Assembly (NCBI RefSeq): GCF_000313135.1
Contig: NW_004457288.1
Location: 128,183-143,081 of the forward strand
DNA length: 14,899 bases
Source of the DNA: Acanthamoeba castellanii str. Neff
Lineage: Eukaryota; Discosea; Longamoebia; Acanthamoebidae
Direction: 5' to 3'
Under the pieces are notes generated by a model. It ran no database searches, had not been told where the DNA came from, and saw only the letters and a program-made list of their open reading frames with translations. This document shows, one piece after another, positions 1 to 7,159 of the stretch (within the stretch, counting starts at the first letter, position 1; every line of letters starts with the position of its first letter). The position numbers and the translations under genes were made by a program.

Positions 1-1168
1 GCTCGTCTCGGCTGCTACTCTCCTCGTCGTTGTTGCTGTTGCTGCTTTTGTTGTCGTCGTTGTCATTGTCGCCGACGGCGTTGATGCTGCTGTTGCTGCT
101 GGCGTTGAGGGCGACGATGTCGTCGTTGCTGCTCTCCCCGCGGTCGTCCAGGGCCGCAGCTTCTTCGTCGGCGCTGCCGCTGGCAAAGGGCTGTGATGAC
201 GATGAAGCAGAAGAAGCCCGTTCGCGCGAGCGCGCCGAGTTGAGGCGGCTGTGGTGCTTGCCCAGCTTGCCGCCTTGGTTGAGCAGCGCCTCCTTCTCCA
301 CGCGCTTGAGGAACCAGAACTCCATTTCGACGGGGTGTGATGGTATGTGCTTCCTACGATGGGGGGGGGCAAAATATACAACATATGAGACGCAGCACGG
401 CACGACACGACACGCACGACACGCACGACACACGACACGACAGGAGATGAGACTGGAGAACCTGCACATGGCCTTCCACAGGGCATTGTCGTTGGTGAGC
501 TCGTTCAGATGTCGGTTGAGCGGAGGGACGCGACGCAGCAGTTCCTTCGGCCCCAGAAACTGGAGGATGTGCTGCAGTATCTCTGGATGCGTGCACGACG
601 CCATCAGTTCAAGAGCACCAGACACGACACAACACGACACGACACGCACGACACGCGCATTTCCTGTACACCACAAGCGGAGTGGCATACCGGGAGGGAG
701 GACACCCAAGAAGCCGAGGGAGTTGGTCGCCACGTTCAGTCGATGCCGCTCCTGTTGCCGGCCCAACGATTAACGGCTGGGGAGGGAGATGGATGGAAAC
801 AGGCAAAGGAAAGAAGAGGGGAGGCCGTTGTTTCTGCGTACAGAGAAGAGGATGTAGTGCTCAAAGTTCTGCATCAAGCGGGCGATGTGGGCCGAGACGT
901 TCTGCATCTCGAGCACGAGATCGACCATGGACTGAACGAACGCGGCCTGCCAGTCGAGCTTGAACGATCGCACGATGTAGGACAGGAATTCATCCGCCTC
1001 CCTGTGTATGCCCTGGAGCTTGGCTTGCGCCTGTCCCAGGTTCTCCATGCCGTACAGCCCCTCCAGCTGCTGGCCCAGCCCCATCTTCTCTCTCGCCTCG
1101 AACAATGCACCCAAGACTGGATCCGAATGGGCCGATGGGAAGGAGAATCTCCTCCTCTGCTCCTCCAT
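1..1168 (-). CDS. F-box domain protein, C-terminus off the left edge
   Basis: Probably an SCF ubiquitin-ligase substrate adaptor; the F-box would bind Skp1. Four exons were rebuilt: 1168-842, 751-691, 582-462 and 353 to the edge, with intron phases 0, 1 and 2. The decisive join is 691/582, where LPP from exon 2 meets EILQHILQFLGPKEL from exon 3, giving a textbook F-box at residues about 125-167 that ends NALWKAMC. The 109-residue N-terminal exon looks helical and I do not recognise it. After the F-box comes a basic stretch (MEFWFLKRVEKEALL), then a Ser/Asn/Asp/Glu-rich low-complexity tail (DNDNDDNKSSNSN type) running off the edge. The start is the first ATG after an in-frame TAA, although the frame upstream of it is open for 18 codons. 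F-box call is firm; the substrate is unknown. Confidence 0.78.
397..441. repeat. CACGA-type intronic low-complexity repeat
   Basis: Irregular CACGA/CACGACACG pentamer-like repeat inside intron 3 of the F-box gene. On the coding strand it reads as GTGTCGTG repeats. Similar sequence lies at 622-657 in intron 2, around 13755-13800, and near 14040-14100 in introns of the CH-domain gene. It marks introns in this genome and gives spurious open frames on both strands. Confidence 0.8.
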
Positions 1169-1276
1169 CCCCTCGAAGAGTACCCAAGCTTCGTCCTCTT
1201 CTCGTAGTACGATCAGTTATCAAATCGTTTGTGTTGTAATTCGTGCAAACTCCTTTTTCTTGTATTTCTTTTTGTA

Positions 1277-1286
1277 TTTATTTATT
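1277..1286 (-). promoter_or_regulatory. Poly(A) signals of the metallophosphoesterase gene
   Basis: Two overlapping AATAAA hexamers on the minus strand (AATAAATAAA), 27-36 nt past the stop at 1313. They sit in an AT-rich stretch (about 1210-1312) that is also the only upstream region of the F-box gene. Terminator and promoter of the two tandem genes therefore share about 145 bp. Confidence 0.6.
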
Positions 1287-1312
1287 TCTTTATCCACAAA
1301 ATATATATTTGT

Positions 1313-3122
1313 TTAGCTGGTGGACAGGGTGGGGAGGTCCGATGAAGAGGAAGGAGGGAAAGAGAGGCAGAAGAACGGATCGTAGTTGGTGGAACCGGCC
1401 TCGTTGAAGTAGCCCGCCTGGTTGCTGGCCACCAACGTAGAGCCCACCTTCTGCGTCGAGCTCCAGTGCTAACATACAGCGACAACACAAGTGCGACGTC
1501 GGTTGGTGAAGGTAAGGCGAATAGATTGAGGAAGAAGAGCGTGGACGTACGGTGTGACCGAAGAGCCAGGCCACGACGGGGTCGCCGAACATGGCCGCCA
1601 GATCGGAGGCGTAGATGCTGGTCATCACCGACCGTGTAAACTTGGGGCTCGAGGTCTTTTCGAAAGTAGGCGCGTGGTGCGTCAGGACGACCACCTGCGG
1701 CACAATGACGATGCTACATCGTCAGCCGATAAACCTCACTGAGAGACCCATACAGAGACATCAACGTCACGAGCCAGAACCTTTTCGCCGCGTTCCACCG
1801 CCATGGCCAACTCCTCCTTGAGCCATGCTACATCTGGTAAACCATGGAAGACGTGAGGTGAGTACAAGCCACTGCGTGTGTGCGTGCGTGCGTTTGAGCT
1901 CACCCGCTTCATGCCAACCAACTGAGTCTCGCACGGTCGACTTCCGCTTTTGGCCAGTCTCAGCGTCAATCACGAATATCTTCTTGTAGTCGCTGCTTGA
2001 TTTCTGTGCGATTGGCATGTCCGTGCGGTGAGCGATGTTGGCAATACAAAAAGCCACGAACTGGAGACCAACGAAATGCCAGGAGGAGGAACCTCGATCA
2101 GGGCGGCGTCGGGCGTGTCTACGGGAATGTGAGACCAGAGCGTACATCCCAGAATGCGGTAGCCCTGTGGAGCGTGAAGCCGAGGTAGACAGTCATGAAT
2201 GTCATGACGATCGATACTCGTGATCTGCATAGTCAACAAATGATTCGAATCACGATACCTTGTACAGCAGACTCGTTCGGTCGAGAAAGTGGAGGTTGTT
2301 CTTTGGCGCTTCACTGCAGATGCTGCGGATGCGGGCCTTGGTCTCGTCGTAGTCTGGCGTGACTGAGCCCACACTGAACGAACATATATATGACCGGTGA
2401 GCCGGGCCAGGTGGTGCGGTCTCTTACTTGTGGGCCACAACGTACGCGTAGAACTCGTGGTTGCCCGCCACCACGAACACGGTCTCAAACCTAACGGTGG
2501 CCCATCATGAGGGGTCAATTTTAACAAATCACAGATATGGCACGCAGGTGTGTGGTGGTGGTACCTCTCGGCCTGCTGCAGAAGGAACTCCCTGTAGGTG
2601 TCCCTGGTGGGATACCCTGTCGCAACAAGATGACGACCCACGCACGCACGCTGTTAGCCATCTCGTCTCGTCACGACACGACAAGCTCAAGGCTGGCTGC
2701 ATACCAATGTCTCCCAACAGCGCCAGGCACTCGCCTAGCACAGGGATCTCGCCTGGCACCCCGCCAACACGCCCACCAAACAAACATCAGCGCCAAAAGG
2801 CCGTTGACAAAGCTTGCTGGCTTTCGAGCGTTGTGCGCACCCCCAGGCGCGTTGTACTTCTCCAGCAGCAGCTCTTGAAACCTGGTACGTGTGGAGTAGT
2901 GTGTTAGCACCTTTGGAGAGAGGTAAATGGAGAGGTTTGTATTTTGGGGGGGGGGAACCGGGTGAGGCCGAACGAGCCCACAAAGGCCTCCAGATGCAAG
3001 TCGCTGGCCAGCTGCAACCGCCAGCCTCCTGTGCAATGCCGTGGGTCGTCGGGTTAGTGTAGTGTTCAATCACTCGCCGCTCAACTCTCCACGCTCGCAC
3101 CTGCCGTGTCGTGCGTCTCCAT
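1313..3122 (-). CDS. Calcineurin-like metallophosphoesterase, 12 exons, 311 aa
   Basis: Predicted dinuclear-metal phosphoesterase; substrate unknown. Exons on the minus strand: 3122-3101, 3028-2959, 2881-2841, 2752-2705, 2616-2565, 2490-2428, 2373-2259, 2164-2093, 2003-1904, 1833-1781, 1694-1551, 1468-1313. They sum to 936 nt with every phase matching. All metal-site motifs are present and in order: SDLHLE (D17, H19), GDIG (D59), GNHE (N88, H89), THHAPT (H218, H219) and GHTH (258-261). The signature GCTLWSH follows LLYKGYRIL. The C-terminal ASNQAGY and YDPFF segments match the end of this family, followed by a short Ser-rich tail. No signal peptide or membrane segment, so probably cytosolic. 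The first exon encodes only METHDTA plus one base; its ATG gives a clean phase-1 join. It is divergent from the small gene at 3329. Confidence 0.92.
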
Positions 3123-3328
3123 GTTGTCTGTTCTTTTTTAGGTTTCCTTCTCTTCCTTGAAGGTGGGCGTTTGTTGTCGACCGTCAACAAGCACAGCTCA
3201 AGCAGCAAGCGCGCAGGTCTGTTGAGTGGTGGCGGTGGGTTGGCTAATTCCCACGCATTTTGTAAGATGTGACAGAGGCGGCAGCCTGCGGGAGGAGAGG
3301 CTAGAACGCCAGCCTGCAGCACAGCAAG
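3123..3328. promoter_or_regulatory. Divergent promoter region, 206 bp
   Basis: Lies between the minus-strand phosphoesterase start (3122) and the plus-strand start at 3329. It must hold both 5' UTRs and promoters. I see no clear TATA box. Confidence 0.45.
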
Positions 3329-3877
3329 ATGCCCAAGAGGAAAGCGGGATGCGAGAGAAGAAGCAACGAGGACGGTGACGCAGTTGCTGAAGGCGAGGGG
3401 AGAAAGACGAAGCTGAAATCGGAAAATGAGATTAAATTGCGAGTAGCGGCTCAAGTGGAAGATAAGGACGAAGACAGGACCTACTCGAGGAGTACAAGCA
3501 CCTTACGAACGACGTGTTCGCCGAGGCACGCAAGCATACCGGCACCGCCACCCGCTGGCCCATTCGCCTGAACCACTGCTTCCAGCGCATCATACTCGAC
3601 AATCTCTTCCAGGACGTGTGGTACCCCCATCTCTCTATCGATGGCGAGGACGGAAGCAAGCCACCGAAGGGCGGCGCGATGCATCGGCTGCGCATCGATC
3701 AACTCCGACTTAGTCGGAGCGCTGGAAATTGGACGCCAGATGCTCGAAGGTGGCGCCCCCATCATTCGCGAACTGAACGAGCGCTCTCTGGCCTGGCGCG
3801 GCAAGCAACGACGTGGAAGACGACACGAAGCCGACCAACAGCCAAAGCAAAGGACTCCAATAGCAGAAGATAAATAA
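3329..3877 (+). CDS. Small conserved protein of unknown function, with a frame break
   Basis: The start ATG opens a basic/acidic N-terminus (MPKRKAG...). The core then continues in a second frame after a probable 35-nt intron (3443-3477, GTAGCG...GACAG, phase 0): DLLEEYKHLTNDVF, RWPIRLNHCFQRIILDN and LFQDVWY. The final third, LEIGRQMLEGGAPIIREL then NERSLAWRGK, lies in a third frame. No usable GT-AG pair explains this second shift; it falls at the palindrome 3703-3719. The R(F/W)PxRLxHCFxRIxLDN plus RSLxxRGK pattern resembles an unnamed protein family I associate with fungi and bacteria; I recall no function for it. Translating across the break gives roughly 165-170 residues. TAA at 3875-3877. 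It is either a sequencing error or a young lesion. Confidence 0.6.
3703..3719. repeat. Perfect 17-nt palindrome at a frame break
   Basis: CTCCGACT-T-AGTCGGAG: 8-bp perfect arms with one centre base. It sits exactly where the reading frame of the surrounding gene must change by one base. Confidence 0.9.
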
Positions 3878-3878
3878 A
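3873..3878 (+). promoter_or_regulatory. Poly(A) signal overlapping the stop codon
   Basis: AATAAA shares bases with the TAA stop at 3875-3877. With a convergent gene ending nearby, the 3' UTR here must be very short. Confidence 0.5.
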
Positions 3879-4060
3879 TGGCTCGCAACTGTTGCAGCTG
3901 CAATCTCATGAGCAGCAAGTAGCGTCGGGTCGTTAGAGACGGGAGAGGCCAGAGTCGGGTCGCTCTTCCTTCACCAGCGCCGAGATAGCCTAGCATGCAC
4001 AACACGATCAGCTTCTGGAGAAGACGAACACAAAGTCGTCGTTTGGTTTTAGATGCTCAC

Positions 4061-4926
4061 CTTGAATGAGGGGTGCTCGGCCGACTGCATGAGCTGGAAG
4101 AGCGCACTCTCGCTGGTGGTCACGTAGGCACCCGCCTGACTGAAACGCTGGAGCGCCAGCAGCCGGTCGGCTTGGCGCGAAGACGAAGTGCCATCGGCCA
4201 GCACGTGCACGTTGTACCCACCCTCGAGCAGGTCCTACACACATACACACACACGCACACACGCAGAGTCAGGCACCAACACGCGCACGCCAAGAACGCG
4301 CGAAGAGGTGCGACATACCAGCACAGTCTGCAGCACGCACACATGAGCCTGCAGTGTCGTGTCGTTGGCGCGCGAGAAAGGTGAGTCGGTCAAGCTCTCG
4401 CGGAAATAGCTCTGTAGGAGGGACGCACCTCGATGCCGAGAAGGAGGACGTCCTTGCGCTCGGGGTGGTCGCGCTCGAGAGTCTGGCGGACCTCATCGGT
4501 CAACATCGAGAACTTGAGCTTCTCAAACACTCGCACGCCCTCCGTTTCGTCCACGCCCAGCTCCGACGCTACACACCACACACCACGGCACGTGCTCAGT
4601 GGCTACGGTGTTAGACCCCCTTGACGTCCTCAGTCATGGTGCGGAAAGAGGAGAGAACTCACCGGTGCGACCGAGGCGCTTGGGGTTCTGCTCGGTCACC
4701 AGCACGGGCACGCGAAGAAGGGGCGCTGCCTTGACCTGCACAGACGCACCAATTCAGGATTGATTTTTACACCCAAGTAGGAGGATTGATTTTTTACCAT
4801 CGTACGAGCAACGTGAAGCACGGAAGGCATGTGGGTGATAACAGAGCGAAAGCGCTCCTGCACGTCGCACACCATCAACACGGACGAGTGGGCTTGCAAC
4901 TTGCCGAGCCTTCGCACCTGCTGCAT
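4061..4926 (-). CDS. Isochorismatase-domain (ISOC1/2-like) cysteine hydrolase
   Basis: Relative of the animal ISOC1/ISOC2 proteins; hydrolase fold, physiological substrate unknown. Exons: 4926-4798, 4735-4663, 4568-4429, 4348-4319, 4234-4061, with consistent phases. The N-terminus MQQVRRLGKLQAHSSVLMVC places CDVQERF about as in human ISOC2. Candidate triad: D21 (CDVQ), K62 (TEQNPKRLGRT) and C118 (GIEAHVCVLQT). Also conserved: FSML, DVLLLGIE and SSSRQADRLLAL, then TTSESALFQLM and the AEHPSFK end. After AAG|GTGAGC at 4061 the next acceptor is at 4015-4016 (exon from 4014, KLIVLCML...), but that frame has no stop until near 3481, antisense to the neighbour. The true stop lies below 4014 and was not located; the feature ends at the last firm exon. 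No signal or membrane segment. Confidence 0.87.
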
Positions 4927-5014
4927 CTTTTGGATTTACCTTTTTGTTCTCATTTTTTGTGACACATTATTTTCATGATTTAAACAAAAAAAAAGGCGTG
5001 AGAAGGCGTGAAAG
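4927..5014. promoter_or_regulatory. Shared head-to-head promoter region, 88 bp
   Basis: Only 88 bp separate the isochorismatase ATG (minus) from the membrane-protein ATG (plus). The sequence is AT-rich, with T-runs near 4940-4958 and an A9 run at about 4986-4994, in contrast to the GC-rich exons. Confidence 0.6.
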
Positions 5015-5786
5015 ATGTACGCACCACTTGGGCAGCCTCGAAAGACCATCAACTGGCGTTTCTGCGTGATGGAGGGCTTGATCAGGACTCTGTTGCTCAT
5101 CGTCACTTGCTCAGCCTTCTTCTCGTCCTTCAGTACGTGGCCCACCGCTGTGGGCTTGAACTCTCCTTCTTGCTACTGACCCTTCTTCTTTACATCATTC
5201 AGGCTACGTGATGGAGCAAAAGACGAAAGGCTATGAGTTGGCCACATGTACAGTTGTGGAGGCGTTGGTGAAAGAGGAGCTCTGTGTAGTAAAGTCGTCC
5301 ATCCACACCTGTTATTCAGCACAATGGAAGGTGCCACCGCCCATACCCACCAGCCATGGACGATGGCAGCTGATCCCCTGCGTGTCAGGTATCATACGAG
5401 AGTGGAGAGGGCGTGGTGCATTCCCAGATTGGAGATCGTAACAGGACGTTCTACGATCATGCACACAACTCGTTAGCCCTACACCCTGTACATCACCTCA
5501 TCCTGTGTGGTGTAGACCAGAAGCCTTGACCTTACCACGTCAACAGAACGGTACGCAAGCAGCGTGTTGGCATAGCCCAACACAACTTACAACCATACAG
5601 TGGACCCAGCCCCACCCAGAGAGGTGGTTTGTGCTGATGGTGGTCGGGTGGTGTCTGGCCGCCCTGCTGGGGATGGTGCTTGTGGTCCTGCACTGGCGCA
5701 CCATCACCGAATCATTCCATTCCTGTTCTGCCTGCAAGAGTGGTGTGCCTGATGAAAGCCCAGAGCTTTGGCTGGAACAACTGTGA
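5015..5786 (+). CDS. Two-pass membrane protein with cysteine ectodomain, 180 aa
   Basis: Rebuilt from exons 5015-5132, 5203-5381, 5428-5487 and 5601-5786 (543 nt; phases 1, 0, 0). The short N-terminus MYAPLGQPRKTINWRF is basic and presumably cytosolic. TM1 is at about residues 20-39 (GLIRTLLLIVTCSAFFSSF). The predicted ectodomain (about 40-125) has four cysteines (ATC, ELC, HTC, IPC) and an N-glycosylation sequon NRT in GDRNRTFYD. TM2 is WFVLMVVGWCLAALLGMVLVVLHW. A tail of about 30 residues contains CSACKSG. The architecture recalls two-TM channel-accessory or CD36-fold-like small proteins, but I recognise no family and claim no function. The middle splice sites are the least certain: introns 5382-5427 (46 nt) and 5488-5600, where the acceptor could instead be 15 nt further on. 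A divergent partner starts at 4926. Confidence 0.72.
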
Positions 5787-5796
5787 GCAGCGTGTG

Positions 5797-5802
5797 AATA
5801 AA
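5797..5802 (+). promoter_or_regulatory. Poly(A) signal of the membrane-protein gene
   Basis: AATAAA 11 nt past the TGA stop at 5784-5786. Confidence 0.55.
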
Positions 5803-6299
5803 TGGAAATTGGGGGGTCATCTCAAGTGTGCACCGGAGACACCAGGGATGGTGAGAAGTATGGCCAAGATAAGGGAACGATAATCAAGGAGATTTATTGT
5901 CTGCATTGAACTGCCTTTGTGTCACAGAGATCAGGGAGTGGAAGGCCGGTGAAGGTTGGTTCACAGCAGAGAACTGCCTGGGTTGACGAGAGATTGTAAG
6001 TGAACTTGGTCGAGTTATGTCTTTGATAGGCAAAATGATAGTAGCGAGCAGCAGTGTTTTCAGTTTGCTAGAGTAAGTCCACATCGTGATTGTGTCATAT
6101 TCGGACAGGGATAACTATAAATTACATCCTTTCATGCTGCGCGTTCGACATCCGAGAAAAGGAGCACAAGTATCTTGTCACGGGGTCAAATACCTTAATT
6201 GGTGGACGTCTGGGGTCGGTAGATATTGATAGCGGTCACAGCTGGGCTTGCATGGGCGAGTGAACGAACGCCTATTGAGAAAGAAGCATGATCTGCAGC

Positions 6300-6393
6300 A
6301 AACAAAGAAGATGAGCGTGGAGTCGAAGAGTAGTGATGAAGAGAAAAAACAAAGAAGATGAGCGTGGAGTCGAAGAGTAGTGATGAAGAGAAA
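6300..6393. repeat. Perfect 47-bp tandem duplication
   Basis: Unit 6300-6346 (AAACAAAGAAGATGAGCGTG...GAAGAGAAA) is repeated without mismatch at 6347-6393. The unit length is not a multiple of three, so it would shift any frame crossing it. Zero divergence implies a recent event. Confidence 0.95.
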
Positions 6394-6600
6394 GAGAGTG
6401 CGAATGCTCTTCATCGAGTGTGTAACACAGTGTGAATCATGAATTTATCATACTACTCCGGAAAGATAATCATCAGCAATTCTACCAGCACTTGAGGGGA
6501 GAGGACGGGGTACCGGGAGTGTGGTGAGCTTTGCCTATGAGGAAAACTGGAGTCTCAAGGCTGGCCGTCTTATGTCTGAGCGTGGTGGAGGTGATAACTC

Positions 6601-6617
6601 GTGCGTGCAGCACGCAC
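6601..6617. repeat. Perfect hairpin before an A-run
   Basis: GTGCGTGC-A-GCACGCAC, 8-bp arms with one centre base, followed by AGATAAAAAAAAC on the plus strand. Compact enough to form a stem-loop or cruciform; role unknown. Confidence 0.75.
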
Positions 6618-6915
6618 AGATAAAAAAAACAAGGAGATTAGCGAGGTAAGCACATAAACACAGGCAGGTGGGGCGGGGCGGGTCGAACCGTGGGAGAGGC
6701 CCACGAAAGACGAAAGTCGGGGTGTTTCGGCTGTAGCGGAGACCTGTTAATGGCGGACAGAACGCGGGTGCTTCCGAGTTGCGAGGGAGGTTGGATGCGG
6801 AGACGGTGAGCTCATCGAATGATGCAAGAGCGTGGATAACGCCAGTAGTAGCGGAGACGTTGTCGACCTTTGATGATCATGCGTACTTGACCTGAACACT
6901 AGTTGATGCTCCACG

Positions 6916-6930
6916 CCCCCCCGGGGGGGG
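6916..6930. repeat. C7G8 tract
   Basis: Seven C followed by eight G, an almost perfect palindrome centred on a SmaI-type CCCGGG. Prone to slippage and hard to sequence. Confidence 0.85.
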
Positions 6931-7159
6931 CAGTGGGAGCGGAAGAGAAGGAGACGTGCATCATTAGCATCCCATTCACAGGCAAGAACGAAAAGCGAAA
7001 AGCGAAAGCGAGAGGTCGGGAGGGGGGGGGAGACGTAACCGGTAATCTGCTCCTCCTCTTCGCACACTTCTCGTTTCGTTGTTGATGGTGGTGGTGGTTT
7101 GACTTGGCCTCGTCATTCCGTTCAACTCGACTGCGACGTGCGCGAAGAGGAGCCCGCGT

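Larger units (their letters stand above)
5803..7159. other. 1.36-kb stretch without a supportable gene
   Basis: Lies between two convergent genes and is the largest gap in the window. ORFs on both strands are short, with poor composition and no recognisable motif. The minus-strand frame 6747-7067 is Ser/Thr/His/Pro-rich and lacks codon bias like its neighbours. Contents I can see: a perfect 47-bp tandem duplication (6300-6393), an 8-bp-arm hairpin (6601-6617) followed by an A-run, a C7G8 tract (6916-6930) and a G9 run (7022-7030). It may hold a non-coding RNA, long 3' UTRs or a decayed gene. I found no tRNA T-loop or snRNA signature. Confidence 0.5.

Noticed and set aside
602..604. Separate F-box gene starting MASCTHPEIL at 604
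   Set aside because: Splicing 691 to 582 gives a better F-box (LPPEILQHIL) in phase with a good GTATGC donor. The alternative start is less likely but not excluded.
30..773. 247-aa plus-strand ORF starting with a Leu-rich run
   Set aside because: Reverse complement of the Asn/Ser/Asp low-complexity tail and introns of the F-box gene; not a signal peptide.
4936..5145. Minus-strand ORF with MSNRVLIKPS as a first exon of the isochorismatase gene
   Set aside because: Phase does not match a join to the next exon, and the plus strand here encodes the membrane-protein first exon. The ATG at 4926 gives an ISOC2-like N-terminal length.
6680..6700. tRNA T-loop-like GGTTCGACC on the minus strand
   Set aside because: Flanking bases do not form the T-stem, and no acceptor stem or anticodon arm is visible.
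6747..7067. 106-aa minus-strand ORF in the large gap
   Set aside because: Ser/Thr/His/Pro-rich, no motif, weak third-position bias; treated as chance.
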